Origin: JBNKHH01 sp050290245
GTDB taxonomy: Bacteria > Pseudomonadota > Alphaproteobacteria > Rhodobacterales > Rhodobacteraceae
DNA: 64,000 nucleotides
Reading direction: 5' to 3'
Assembly: GCA_050290245.1 (NCBI GenBank)
Contig: JBNKHH010000071.1
Span: 1 to 64,000, forward strand
How positions within the stretch are numbered: position 1 is the stretch's first letter; each line of letters begins with the position of its first letter. Below, piece by piece: positions 43,022 to 52,118 of this stretch. The translations under genes were made by a program, and so were the position numbers. The notes under the pieces are model-generated. The model made no database searches. It was not told the origin of the DNA and saw only the letters and a program-made list of their open reading frames with translations.

Positions 43022-44239
43022 TCAAGCGGGTGAAGGTGCGGGGTTGCCGGGGCGGAGCCTGGCCAGGAGGGTCAGCGATATTGCCACATTCAGGGCGTTC
43101 CAGGCGATACCGTTCAGTATGGAAACCGAATAGCTGCCGGTCAGGTCGTAGAGCCAGCCAGTCATCCAACCACCGAGCGCCATGCCAGCTATGGTCGCGG
43201 CAATGACGGTGCCGACGCGTTGTCCGGCTTCTCGAGGGGGCATGTATTCGCGCACGATGATCGCATAGCTCGGCACGATCCCGCCCTGGCTGAGGCCGAA
43301 AATCAGCGAGATCAGGTAGAGCGAAGTTTGCCCGCCTTCGATCAGGAAAAGGCTGAGGGAAATCATCTGCAGCGTGCCGCTGATCAGGAGCGTGGGCAGG
43401 CCGCCGACACGGTCGGAGATGGCTCCGAAGGCCAGGCGAGAGACGATGCCGCCCGCAAGCATCAAGGATAGCATTTCGGCGCCTGCAACAGCTCCGAACC
43501 CACGGTCCATGCAAAGTGCCACGATATGAACCTGGGGCATGGACATCGCTACGCAACAGCCAACGCCGGCGATCATCAATAGGAGTTGCAACGTGCGCGG
43601 TGACAGGTTCACCGCTTGGGCGCGCGCGGCCGCAGCGTCCGTTGCGCGAGAGGTCGAGGTGGCGTTCAACTGCCGTTTCAAGAGAAGGGCGCCGGGCGCG
43701 ACCACCACCAGGGTGGCGACGGCGAGCATCATATATGCGCCGCGCCAGCCGTGATCGGCCATGACCCAGACAATGATGGGCGGCCAGATCGTGCCCGACA
43801 GGTAATTGCCGGAGGCCGCGATGGCGACCGCAATACCGCGCCTGCGCATGAACCATTGTGAGATGTCGGAGATCAGAGGGGCAAAGCCCGCCGAAGAGCC
43901 AAATCCGAGCAGCGCATGAATGATGGTCACCAGCACGATCGAGCTGACAAGCGCCGAGATGGCGAAGCCTCCTGACAGCAGTACAGCCGACGCGATCAGG
44001 ACACGGGTAATACCCCAACGATCGACGGCGCGCCCCAAAAACAGATTGCCGAGAGCAAATCCGACCATGGTCGCCGTGTAGGGCAGGGAGGCTGATGATC
44101 GACTGACGTCGAATTCGGCCTGCATGTTTGGCAACACGACAATGACGGCCCACATGCCGATATTGCCCACAAGGGCGATGCCCAACCCGATCACAAGCCG
44201 CAACCAGGAATAAGCGCTGTCGTGTTCGCTGGTTTCCAT
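43022..44239 (-). CDS. Major facilitator superfamily transporter
   Basis: 405 residues from ATG 44239 (METSEHDSAYSWLRL); the longer frame adds 61 residues that do not form a helix. Twelve hydrophobic segments are visible. MFS loop 2-3 motif is GLFLGRAVDRWG-like (NLFLGRAVDRWGITRV), and a second copy AFGAISDRVGGLPT lies after helix 8. It resembles the OFA/monocarboxylate-type branch. The substrate is unknown. It lies 79 bases after the GlxA-type regulator on the same strand, so it may be a target of that regulator. Confidence 0.85.
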   Translation of the reverse strand: METSEHDSAYSWLRLVIGLGIALVGNIGMWAVIVVLPNMQAEFDVSRSSASLPYTATMVGFALGNLFLGRAVDRWGITRVLIASAVLLSGGFAISALVSSIVLVTIIHALLGFGSSAGFAPLISDISQWFMRRRGIAVAIAASGNYLSGTIWPPIIVWVMADHGWRGAYMMLAVATLVVVAPGALLLKRQLNATSTSRATDAAAARAQAVNLSPRTLQLLLMIAGVGCCVAMSMPQVHIVALCMDRGFGAVAGAEMLSLMLAGGIVSRLAFGAISDRVGGLPTLLISGTLQMISLSLFLIEGGQTSLYLISLIFGLSQGGIVPSYAIIVREYMPPREAGQRVGTVIAATIAGMALGGWMTGWLYDLTGSYSVSILNGIAWNALNVAISLTLLARLRPGNPAPSPA

Positions 44240-44318
44240 GAAGCCGACGCTAGGGCGAATGGCGCAGAGGGTCCATTGGAAAAGCGACACTGCTCTTGGC
44301 AGTTTAATCGCGCCTAAA

Positions 44319-45323
44319 TCATATCGGGAGGCGAGAAGCCTGAGCACCGCGTTCGCGGTAGGGTGTCGTGTTGTACTGGGCGCGGTAGCATTTTGAAAAA
44401 TGCGAAGGCGAGGCAAAGCCACAGGCCAAAGCCACGTTGATGACGCTCATGTCCGTCTGCATCAACAGGTTCCGGGCTTTTTGCAGGCGCAATTCCATGT
44501 AGTAGCGCTTTGGCGACCGGTTCAGGTAGCGCCGGAACAGTCTTTCGAGCTGCCGCGTGGACATGCCGACTTCTTTTGCCAACACCGACGGGCTTTTCGG
44601 TTCTTCGATGTGGCTTTCCATCATCTGAATGACCGAAGACAGTTTAGGGTGCCGCACTCCGATGCGCGTTGGAACGGACAGCCGTTGCGTGTCCTGGTCG
44701 GTGCGGATCGAGGTATAGATAAGCTGGTCGGCAACGGAACTTGCGAGGTCTTCGCCGAAATCGTCGGCAATGAATTTCAGCATCAGGTCGATCGACGCCG
44801 TGCCACCCGCAGTTGTGAAGGTTTTGCCATCGGTGACGAAAACCGACTTGGTAAGCGAGACGTTTTCGAATTCTTCGATGAAGCTGTCGTGGTTTTCCCA
44901 GTGAATGGTCGCCCGTTTTCCGTCAAGCAGCCCTGCCTTGGCCAGTGTATAACCCGCCGTGCACAGGCCGCCCATGGTGACGCCGCGACGAGATTCACGG
45001 CGCAGCCAGTTCAGGATGGGTTTGGTTGTCGCCTTAGCGACATCAATGCCGCCGCAAAGCACGATAACCTCTTCACGTCCCACTTCGTCCAGGCCACCGT
45101 CCAGTACGAAAGCGGTTCCCGCCGAGCAACTCACGCTTTTGCCGTCTTCGCCGATGATGCGCCATTCGTAGAGGGTCTGGCCGGCCATCCGGTTGGCTAT
45201 TCGCAAAGATTCGACCGCACATGCAAAACAGAGCAACGTGAACTGATCGAGCAGAACGAAGACAAAGCGCTTGGGCGCCTTCGGTGCATTTACTTCGACT
45301 ATTTGAGTTGCGAAATCCGCCAC
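44319..45323 (-). CDS. GlxA-family AraC-type transcriptional regulator
   Basis: 334 residues from a GTG at 45323 with GAGGG just upstream; a longer frame adds 36 unconserved residues. The N-terminal half is a DJ-1/PfpI-like amidotransferase fold (FVFVLLDQFTLLCFACAVE) with the nucleophile-elbow cysteine in GGLCTAGYTLA (C121). The C-terminal half (about 235-330) has two AraC helix-turn-helix motifs (SVLAKEVGMSTRQLERLFRR and VALACGFASPSHFSKCY). Relatives such as GbdR and ArgR sense quaternary amines or amino acids; the ligand here is unknown. Adjacent to an MFS gene it may control. Confidence 0.88.
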   Translation of the reverse strand: MADFATQIVEVNAPKAPKRFVFVLLDQFTLLCFACAVESLRIANRMAGQTLYEWRIIGEDGKSVSCSAGTAFVLDGGLDEVGREEVIVLCGGIDVAKATTKPILNWLRRESRRGVTMGGLCTAGYTLAKAGLLDGKRATIHWENHDSFIEEFENVSLTKSVFVTDGKTFTTAGGTASIDLMLKFIADDFGEDLASSVADQLIYTSIRTDQDTQRLSVPTRIGVRHPKLSSVIQMMESHIEEPKSPSVLAKEVGMSTRQLERLFRRYLNRSPKRYYMELRLQKARNLLMQTDMSVINVALACGFASPSHFSKCYRAQYNTTPYRERGAQASRLPI

Positions 45324-45490
45324 ATCGCCCTCGTTTGGACGCCAGATTCTGGCTTTTTGGGACCCAACACCAAATGACGGGCAGGGGCAAGGTCCCTGTA
45401 TAGCGCAAAAAGGTGAAACGGCGGTTTTCAACTGTTGCCGAGCGCACTATAAGCAAGCCTTGCAATTTTAGGCCCCAAGGGAACAGGACG

Positions 45491-46861
45491 ATGACTGATT
45501 GGCAAAAATCCGGGTGGAGAAACAAACCCAGGGTGCAAATGCCCGACTATCTGGACGCGGACGCGCTCGGTGCGGTTGAGGCACAGCTTGCCAAATATCC
45601 GCCGCTTGTCTTTGCGGGCGAGGCGCGATCGCTAAAGAAAAAGCTGGGCGACGCCAGCCGTGGTGAGGCTTTCCTTTTGCAAGGTGGTGATTGCGCCGAA
45701 AGCTTTGCCGAGTTCAGTGCTGATAACATTCGCGACACTTTCAAGGTCATGTTGCAGATGGCCATGGTGCTGACCTATGGCGCGAAGGTGCCGGTGGTAA
45801 AGGTCGGCCGAATGGCTGGCCAGTTTGCCAAACCGCGGTCGGCTCCCACCGAGACGATAGATGGGATCGAACTGCCGTCCTATCGCGGCGACATCATCAA
45901 CGAGCTGGATTTCACCGAGGCCGCACGCGTGCCTGATCCGAGCAAGATGCTGCAGGCCTACACCCAGGCCGCTGCGACGCTCAATCTGTTGCGCGCCTTT
46001 TCAAAGGGTGGATTTGCTGATGTCCATCGTGTCCATAGCTGGACGCTGGGCTTTACCGATGGTGACGAGGCATCCAAATACCGTGACATGGCCAACCGTA
46101 TCCAGGACACGCTGGACTTCATGGCTGCCGCGGGCATGACCGCCGAAACGGCCCATGACCTTGGTACTGTCGATTTCTATACCAGCCACGAGGCCTTGCT
46201 GCTGGAATACGAGGAGGCGCTTACGCGGGTCGACTCGACGACGGGACAGTGGATTGCGGGTTCGGGTCACATGATCTGGATCGGTGACAGGACCCGTCAG
46301 CCGGACGGTGCACATGTTGAGTTCTGCCGCGGGGTGCAAAACCCGATCGGTCTTAAGTGTGGTCCGACGACCACCGCCGAAGACCTGAAGATCTTGATGG
46401 CAAAGCTGAACCCCGAGAACGAGGCTGGTCGCCTGACATTGATCGCACGCTTTGGTGCGGGATCAGTGGGCGAGCATCTGCCACGTCTGATCAAGACGGT
46501 TCAGGAAGAAGGCGCCAAGGTGGTCTGGTCCTGTGATCCGATGCACGGCAATACGATCAAGTCATCAACTGGCTACAAGACGCGGCCTTTCGAAAGCGTT
46601 CTGCGCGAAGTGCGCGAGTTCTTCCAGGTCCATGCTGCGGAGGGCACCATTCCCGGTGGTGTGCATTTCGAAATGACCGGTAAGGACGTGACCGAATGCA
46701 CCGGCGGTGTGCGGGCGGTGACGGACGAGGACCTGTCGGACCGTTATCACACGGCCTGTGACCCGCGCCTGAACGCGTCGCAGTCGCTTGAACTTGCCTT
46801 CCTGGTCGCTGAAGAGTTGTCGGCCCGCCGCACCAGCCCCGCCAGTGCTGCGGTCGGCTGA
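45491..46861 (+). CDS. Class II 3-deoxy-7-phosphoheptulonate (DAHP) synthase
   Basis: 456 residues from ATG 45491. This is the plant-type (AroA-II) DAHP synthase that condenses PEP and erythrose 4-phosphate at the entry of the shikimate pathway. Diagnostic blocks are FLLQGGDCAESFAEF, VPVVKVGRMAGQFAKPRS, DFYTSHEALLLEYE, SGHMIWIGDRTRQPDGAHVEF, GLKCGPTT, VVWSCDPMHGNTIKSS and GGVHFEMTGKDVTECTGG. Feedback details cannot be read from the sequence. It is divergent from the GlxA regulator and ends at a strong terminator. Confidence 0.95.
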   Translation: MTDWQKSGWRNKPRVQMPDYLDADALGAVEAQLAKYPPLVFAGEARSLKKKLGDASRGEAFLLQGGDCAESFAEFSADNIRDTFKVMLQMAMVLTYGAKVPVVKVGRMAGQFAKPRSAPTETIDGIELPSYRGDIINELDFTEAARVPDPSKMLQAYTQAAATLNLLRAFSKGGFADVHRVHSWTLGFTDGDEASKYRDMANRIQDTLDFMAAAGMTAETAHDLGTVDFYTSHEALLLEYEEALTRVDSTTGQWIAGSGHMIWIGDRTRQPDGAHVEFCRGVQNPIGLKCGPTTTAEDLKILMAKLNPENEAGRLTLIARFGAGSVGEHLPRLIKTVQEEGAKVVWSCDPMHGNTIKSSTGYKTRPFESVLREVREFFQVHAAEGTIPGGVHFEMTGKDVTECTGGVRAVTDEDLSDRYHTACDPRLNASQSLELAFLVAEELSARRTSPASAAVG

Positions 46862-46885
46862 AAACGGTCTTTTCCAAAGTAAGGG

Positions 46886-46919
46886 AACGCCCCGTTTTAA
46901 CGCGGGGCGTTTTCTTTTT
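46886..46919 (+). terminator. Rho-independent terminator of the DAHP synthase gene
   Basis: Perfect 9-bp stem AACGCCCCG / CGGGGCGTT with loop TTTTAACG, followed by TTCTTTTT. It begins 25 bases after the stop codon. Confidence 0.88.
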
Positions 46920-46952
46920 GAGAGGTGACGCGCTTATGGGAAGTCCGATGCC

Positions 46953-47756
46953 CTATCCGCCGGTATGATTAAGGATAAAGCTGCCCGTCTGGGTGTCGGT
47001 GATGCCGCCCGAGGTGATATCACCCGCCAGAACTCCTGCTGCAGTATCGCCATCGGAACCATAAATCGCGCCCATGAAGTCCAGAGAGCCGCTGAGACCG
47101 TCGGTTGTCAGAAGGATCGAACCCGACATGCGGCCGCCTTCCATCCCGCCAGAGATCGTGCCGGAGATCTTGCCGTATCCGCCATACCCGCCCTTGATGT
47201 CGCCGCCGATGGCTCCCGAGGCAAAGTCGATGTCCATGGACATCGAGCCGTTAGCACGTCCGGTGTCGCTTGTCGTGTGGAAGCTGCCCTTGTAGCTCGC
47301 GCTTCCGCCAGGCAGGTCGTCGACCGGAGTTTCCAAGCCAAAGATGGCCGTTTGGTCGTCGAGGTTTGAGGAACCGTTGACTGCTCCAGACCAATCGATC
47401 GTCAAGCTTGAGCCCCCCTTGTTCCACGTGCCGCTGCCGGACGCGCCGGAATCTTTCGTGGACCATTCGGTCTCAGGGCCGCCGTCAATCGAGATATAGG
47501 CTGTTTCGCCGTCTTCGCTGAGCCGAACCAGAATTTCGCTGATCGACCCGTCGGGATTGGTGATGAAACCGCTCAGGCCATCGCCCTTGAGCTGGGTTTC
47601 CACCGTAGCGGTGCCATTTGCATAGACCGGATCGTAGCCGCTGAATGCGGAGACTGGCGCGGATTTTGCAGAGTTTGTTGCTGTGGTGCCGTGCGAGCCG
47701 CAAGCGGCCAGGGCGAGGGGAAGGACAAAAAGGAAGGGCGTGAAGAACTTGGACAC
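46953..47756 (-). CDS. Lipoprotein of the transferrin-binding-protein-like (TbpB beta-barrel) type
   Basis: 267 residues. A lipoprotein signal peptide ends at LAAC-G (C19). The mature part is glycine/serine rich with amphipathic strands and many G-S-G motifs (SGSGTWNKGG, GGDIKGGYGGYGKISGTISG). Its second half (about 140-267) resembles the small C-terminal beta-barrel of TbpB-like lipoproteins, such as ones secreted by Slam proteins. No iron-transport gene is nearby, so a ligand is not implied. Its start is in an AT-rich region containing the 47900 hairpin. Confidence 0.62.
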   Translation of the reverse strand: MSKFFTPFLFVLPLALAACGSHGTTATNSAKSAPVSAFSGYDPVYANGTATVETQLKGDGLSGFITNPDGSISEILVRLSEDGETAYISIDGGPETEWSTKDSGASGSGTWNKGGSSLTIDWSGAVNGSSNLDDQTAIFGLETPVDDLPGGSASYKGSFHTTSDTGRANGSMSMDIDFASGAIGGDIKGGYGGYGKISGTISGGMEGGRMSGSILLTTDGLSGSLDFMGAIYGSDGDTAAGVLAGDITSGGITDTQTGSFILNHTGG

Positions 47757-47899
47757 TTGGTAACCTCAAAACTGGAAAACAAACTTCTCTACTGGTGCCC
47801 ATTACATCACTGCGCTGCGGCGACAATTTGCTCCAAAGTTGATTTAAATTTGAAATCTTTGTGCTGACCTGGGCGGGCATGGCCGGGTGCGACCGCCAA

Positions 47900-47925
47900 C
47901 AGCCCGCCGGAAAAACGGCGGGCTG
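47900..47925. terminator. Hairpin between the PAS protein and the lipoprotein
   Basis: Perfect 10-bp inverted repeat CAGCCCGCCG / CGGCGGGCTG with a six-base loop GAAAAA. It is positioned to end the reverse-strand PAS gene (stop at 47952), but no U-tract follows on that strand. Confidence 0.5.
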
Positions 47926-47951
47926 CAAGGTTTTGGGTGGGCAGGGGTTTC

Positions 47952-48752
47952 CTAGGCGTCGTTTTCAACGACAAGTTTGAGGTAGGGGCGTTCAGACGTC
48001 CGCAGCACCTTGGTTTCTTGTGCCTTTGGCGGTGTCGACTTGTTGGGGCTTTCGGACCTTGGCGTACTGGAAAGCGTGGACTGCACCTCATTCTTTCGGC
48101 GCCCAGGTATCAGAATGGATTTCTTGAGGCCGGGGTTCTTCGTACCAAAGTCGGCGCCTGCTGTCCCGCCGGGGGCGTGAACATGATGCGGTCCGGCGTA
48201 TCCGGTCAGGCTTTGGCGCGTTTGCGACAGGACGTCGAAACGGCGTGGCGTACGACCGATTTTGCCCTCCAGGACGATGCCCCCAAGGATGCGGTCGACG
48301 TCCCCGAGATCGCTACGCAGGGGCAGGAGGATCATCTCTCCGACGATTTGGTCGCGCCCGAAGCCTGCCGCCGACTGTATGCGCAAGCGTACGACCGCAG
48401 GCTGGTCAAAACACGCCTCTATCGCCTCACCGAGGATTTCACGCGAATTCGGCAGGAACAGGGCCGAGATCGGCATTTGCCTGAGTTCCAGCCCCGAAAG
48501 GTCACTCAGATGCGATCCGGCGATCCGGAACCGCGCCAGCCCGCCCGCTATGCGTTCAAGGATAAAGGCGTGACCCAGGACGCCTTCCATCCCGCGTGGG
48601 TCGATCTCACAGCGCGACGGCACCAGCCGCTTGGCCCGCACCTCGTTCCAGTGACTTTCGATTTTGTCCAGAACAGGTACGGTCTTGCGGCTGCGTCCGC
48701 TCGAAATCGAAAGGACCTTCTTTTCGGTTTCCGTATCGTTTGTCGTTGGCAT
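47952..48752 (-). CDS. PAS-domain protein with a disordered tail
   Basis: 266 residues. After a short polar start, residues about 25-160 form a PAS-like domain (HWNEVRAKRLVPSRCEIDPRG, FILERIAGGLARFRIAGSHL, LFLPNSREILGEAI, RIQSAAGFGRDQIVGEMILLPL), like the single-domain PAS_5 proteins widespread in alphaproteobacteria, of which Caulobacter MopJ is an example. Residues about 180-266 are low-complexity and rich in S, T, P and K. No enzymatic output domain is visible. It is divergent from yicC. A signalling adaptor role is inference. Confidence 0.72.
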   Translation of the reverse strand: MPTTNDTETEKKVLSISSGRSRKTVPVLDKIESHWNEVRAKRLVPSRCEIDPRGMEGVLGHAFILERIAGGLARFRIAGSHLSDLSGLELRQMPISALFLPNSREILGEAIEACFDQPAVVRLRIQSAAGFGRDQIVGEMILLPLRSDLGDVDRILGGIVLEGKIGRTPRRFDVLSQTRQSLTGYAGPHHVHAPGGTAGADFGTKNPGLKKSILIPGRRKNEVQSTLSSTPRSESPNKSTPPKAQETKVLRTSERPYLKLVVENDA

Positions 48753-48872
48753 CGTTACCCCTCCACCAGCGGCGCACGTGAAATGCGCCCGTTACCTCTC
48801 TTTATCCACCGCCTAAATTCTGCCACAAATCCGCCGCAAGTGCTGCCAAATTCCATACGGAAGGTTAACGCG

Positions 48873-49790
48873 ATGAATGAGAAAGCCGACGCAGGGCTGA
48901 TGTCGATGACGGGATTTGCGTCTACCCAGGGTGATTACGAGACCTGGAGCTGGACGGCAGATATTCGGTCCGTCAACGGGCGTGGGCTCGATCTGCGTTT
49001 GCGCGTTCCGGACTGGATCGAGGGGCTTGAGCCTGAATTGCGCAAACTGCTGCAAGGGCGTCTGGCGCGTGGAAATGTCACCGTAAACCTGCGCGTGACA
49101 CGAAGCGAGGAGAGCGGCGGCGCAAGTTTGAACCAAGCGGGCCTCGATGCCTCGCTGGCTGTTCTGTCTCAGATCGAGGCCGCGGCCGAAAAAGCCGGTG
49201 TGACGGTCGCGCCGCCGAGCGTCAGCGATATTGCCGCCATGCGGGGCGTAGTCGATTTCGCTGAAGGTGGCGACACCGAAGACACGAAGGGGCTCAGACA
49301 GGCAGTCATGTCAAGCCTTGGAGCCTGTCTAAATGCCTTCGTTGATGACCGGGCCCGTGAGGGCAAGGCTATAGGTGTTGTGCTGCGGGAACAGATCGAA
49401 CGGGTCGCGGATTTGACCAAGGACGCCAGAATGGCTGCCGGGGAGCGCGATGTCGCGGCCCGCGCCAACATGGAACGCGCTCTGAAGCGGCTGTTAGAGG
49501 TGACGGAGGTTCCCGACGAGGCGCGCATGCAGCAGGAACTGGCATTAATCGCCGTCAAGACCGACATCACCGAGGAGATCGACCGGCTCGGCGCCCACGT
49601 CGAAGCGGCACGGGGTTTGATCGCTGAAAGCGGTGCCGTCGGGCGCAAGCTGGATTTCCTGATGCAGGAGTTCAACCGCGAGGCCAACACGCTTTGCTCC
49701 AAGTCCCAGTCGACAGCCTTGACCTCGGTAGGGCTTGACCTCAAGGCCCTCATAGACCAGATGCGCGAACAGGTTCAGAACATCGAATGA
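48873..49790 (+). CDS. yicC: YicC-family endoribonuclease
   Basis: 305 residues from ATG 48873; an in-frame ATG at 48900 (MSMTGFAS) is the alternative and matches the usual family start more closely. Conserved blocks are MSMTGFAS, ADIRSVNGRGLDLRLR and the C-terminal QELALIAVKTDITEEIDRLGAHVEAAR...GAVGRKLDFLMQEFNREANTL. YicC proteins are RNases linked to small-RNA decay in E. coli. Its stop overlaps gmk (ATGA), the common yicC-gmk pairing. Confidence 0.92.
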   Translation: MNEKADAGLMSMTGFASTQGDYETWSWTADIRSVNGRGLDLRLRVPDWIEGLEPELRKLLQGRLARGNVTVNLRVTRSEESGGASLNQAGLDASLAVLSQIEAAAEKAGVTVAPPSVSDIAAMRGVVDFAEGGDTEDTKGLRQAVMSSLGACLNAFVDDRAREGKAIGVVLREQIERVADLTKDARMAAGERDVAARANMERALKRLLEVTEVPDEARMQQELALIAVKTDITEEIDRLGAHVEAARGLIAESGAVGRKLDFLMQEFNREANTLCSKSQSTALTSVGLDLKALIDQMREQVQNIE

Positions 49791-50425
49791 AACGCCGCGG
49801 TCTACTCATAATCCTGTCGTCGCCCTCGGGGGCTGGTAAATCGACATTGGCACGCCGGTTGCGTGAATGGGATCCCGCGATCCGTTTCTCGGTTTCGGCA
49901 ACGACGCGTGAACCGCGCCCCGGTGAGGTGGATGGCAAGGACTATCATTTCGTCGACGAAGCGTCCTTTAAGGGGATGGTCCATCAAGGCGAAATGCTGG
50001 AACATGCCCATGTCTTCGGCAATTTTTACGGTTCGCCCGCTGGCCCGGTGCGCGACGCCATCGAGGACGGTGCGGACGTGTTGTTCGACATCGACTGGCA
50101 AGGCGCGCAACAGATCCAGAAAAGCGCGTTGGCCAGCCATGTTCTGTCGATTTTTCTTTTGCCGCCCTCGATCCGCGAGCTGCGCAGCCGTCTCGAGGGG
50201 CGCGGTCAGGACGATGAAAGCATCATTGCCGGGCGGATGCAGCGCAGCTGGGACGAGATCAGCCATTGGGACGCCTACAACTATGTCCTGGTCAATGACG
50301 ATCTCGACGCTACCGAGGAGAAGCTGAAGACCATCGTAACCGCCGAGCGGCTGCGCGCCAGCCAACAGCCTTGGCTGGTTGAGCATGTGCGATCCCTGCA
50401 AACCGAGTTCGAGGAGGGAGAATGA
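49787..50425 (+). CDS. gmk: Guanylate kinase
   Basis: 212 residues. Gmk phosphorylates GMP to GDP. The P-loop SSPSGAGKST (about 7-16) and the GMP-binding segment VSATTREPRPGEVDGKDYHF are clear. The lid region and FDIDWQGAQQI also match. It overlaps yicC upstream and the carbonic-anhydrase-like gene downstream by four bases each, so the four genes from yicC to the metC-like gene form one operon. Confidence 0.97.
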   Translation: MKRRGLLIILSSPSGAGKSTLARRLREWDPAIRFSVSATTREPRPGEVDGKDYHFVDEASFKGMVHQGEMLEHAHVFGNFYGSPAGPVRDAIEDGADVLFDIDWQGAQQIQKSALASHVLSIFLLPPSIRELRSRLEGRGQDDESIIAGRMQRSWDEISHWDAYNYVLVNDDLDATEEKLKTIVTAERLRASQQPWLVEHVRSLQTEFEEGE

Positions 50426-50964
50426 CCCTTTACGCGTTGCATGATCGCCGTCCCGTGGTGCCGGACAACGGTGACTACTGGGTTGCGCCGGACGCCAACG
50501 TTATTGGTTCTGTGACCCTTGAGCCGGGCAGTTCGGTCTGGTTCGGTTCGACGCTGCGCGGTGACAATGAGCCGATTGTCGTGGGCGAAGGCTCGAACGT
50601 TCAGGAAAATACGGTCATCCACACTGACATGGGCTATCCCTGTACCATCGGGAAGAACTGCACCATAGGCCACAAGGTCATGCTGCATGGGTGTATGATC
50701 GGCGACGGTAGCCTTGTCGGCATGGGAGCGACGATCCTGAACGGTGCGGTGATCGGCAAGAATTGTCTGATCGGGGCAGGGGCCATCGTGACCGAAGGCA
50801 AGGAGATCCCGGACGGAAGTTTCGTTCTTGGGATTCCCGGTCGGGTCAAGGGACAGGTTAGCGAGTCGCATATCGAGCAGGCGCGTCAGGCGGCCGAACA
50901 TTACCAAAGACGCCAGGCCGAATACCGTGCCGGGTTCCGGGCCATCCCGGAGGATCGTCGTTGA
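50422..50964 (+). CDS. Gamma-carbonic anhydrase family protein
   Basis: 180 residues of left-handed beta-helix hexapeptide repeats (VIGSVTLEPGSSVWFGSTLRGDN, IGKNCTIGHKVMLHGCMIG). The three metal-ligand histidines of the gamma-CA/YrdA/PaaY fold are present at H67, H84 and H89. Whether it hydrates CO2 or acts in another way is unknown for many of these proteins. It overlaps gmk by ATGA and the metC-like gene by TTGA. Confidence 0.88.
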   Translation: MTLYALHDRRPVVPDNGDYWVAPDANVIGSVTLEPGSSVWFGSTLRGDNEPIVVGEGSNVQENTVIHTDMGYPCTIGKNCTIGHKVMLHGCMIGDGSLVGMGATILNGAVIGKNCLIGAGAIVTEGKEIPDGSFVLGIPGRVKGQVSESHIEQARQAAEHYQRRQAEYRAGFRAIPEDRR

Positions 50965-52118
50965 GCCGACGCCTGTTGCGTGGGGAATGGCCGCTGAGCA
51001 TCGGCCGCCCGGTCGTTTCGCCAATCCAGCCCTCGGTCGTTTATGACAGTGCGGACCCGGATGCGCTGGACGCGCAGTATGAAGGTCGGACCAGCGGGTA
51101 TACCTACGCGCGGGGGGGCCATCCGAACGCCGATGTGGTTGCCGGGCTGATCGACCGTATGGAGGGCGCAGAAGGCGGTATCGTCACAGGATCGGGCATG
51201 GCTGCGGTGACGCTTTCCGTCCTGGCGAACGTTTCTGCGGGCGATCATGTTCTCGGGGCCGATCAACTTTATGGCCGCTCCCTGCGACTGATGCGCGAGG
51301 ACCTGCCACGGTACGGGATCGAGACCTCTTTGGCAGATCCTACCGATGCCAACGCCTTTGCCGCAGCGTTGCGGGACAATACCCGGTTGATCCTGGTCGA
51401 GACGGTGTCAAACCCGACTCTGCGCGTCGCGGACCTTGAGGGGATTATCGCATTGGCGCACGCGCGGGGTATCCTGGTCGCGGTCGACAACACGTTCACC
51501 ACGCCGCGCATGGTGCGTCCGCTGGAGCTCGGGGCAGACATTGTCATCCACTCGGTGACCAAACTTCTCGCCGGGCATTCCGACGCGACCCTGGGGTATG
51601 TAGTTGCGAGGCAGCCGGAACGAACTGAGCGAATGGCGACGCTTTGCGCCACAATGGGCATGACGCCGTCGCCTTTCGACTGTTGGCTCGCAGAGCGCGG
51701 TATCTACTCCTTTGACATGCGTTTTGACCGTGCCAGCCAGAACGCGGCGCATCTAGCCGATGCGCTTGCAGATGCTCCTGGAGTCGTGCGCGTCCTGTAT
51801 CCCGCGCACGGGGACCATCCCGATCACAATCGCGCGAGGTCGCTGTTGAATGGCCAGGGCGGGAACATGGTCAGCTTTGAAATCGACGGCGGTCGGGTGG
51901 CTGCGAATCGTTTCGTGCATGCCCTGGATCAGGTCGCTTTTGCCCCGACGCTTGGGGACATTTCCACCACATTGAGCCACCCGGCAAGTTCATCGCATCG
52001 GGCTTTGACGGATGAGCAGCGGGCTCTCCTTGGAATCAGCGAGGGTTTTTTTCGTGTTTCAGTTGGCTGTGAACCTGCCAGTGAGCTTGTTGCGGGCTTT
52101 CTTGAGGCGTTGCGTTAA
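50961..52118 (+). CDS. metC: PLP-dependent trans-sulfuration enzyme, cystathionine beta-lyase-like
   Basis: 385 residues from a TTG overlapping the preceding stop. The Cys/Met-metabolism PLP enzyme fold is clear: YTYARGGHPNADVV, GSGMAAVTLS, LVETVSNPTLRVADLE, VDNTFTTPRMVRPLELGAD and the PLP lysine K201 in HSVTKLLAGHSD. Methionine gamma-lyase and cystathionine gamma-synthase look similar, so the metC assignment is tentative. End of the yicC operon. Confidence 0.8.
   Translation: MSRRLLRGEWPLSIGRPVVSPIQPSVVYDSADPDALDAQYEGRTSGYTYARGGHPNADVVAGLIDRMEGAEGGIVTGSGMAAVTLSVLANVSAGDHVLGADQLYGRSLRLMREDLPRYGIETSLADPTDANAFAAALRDNTRLILVETVSNPTLRVADLEGIIALAHARGILVAVDNTFTTPRMVRPLELGADIVIHSVTKLLAGHSDATLGYVVARQPERTERMATLCATMGMTPSPFDCWLAERGIYSFDMRFDRASQNAAHLADALADAPGVVRVLYPAHGDHPDHNRARSLLNGQGGNMVSFEIDGGRVAANRFVHALDQVAFAPTLGDISTTLSHPASSSHRALTDEQRALLGISEGFFRVSVGCEPASELVAGFLEALR

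Noticed and set aside
42876..44153. 425-codon reverse frame overlapping the MFS gene
   Set aside because: Out-of-frame shadow with very high R/H/P content; the overlapping frame has twelve membrane helices and MFS motifs.
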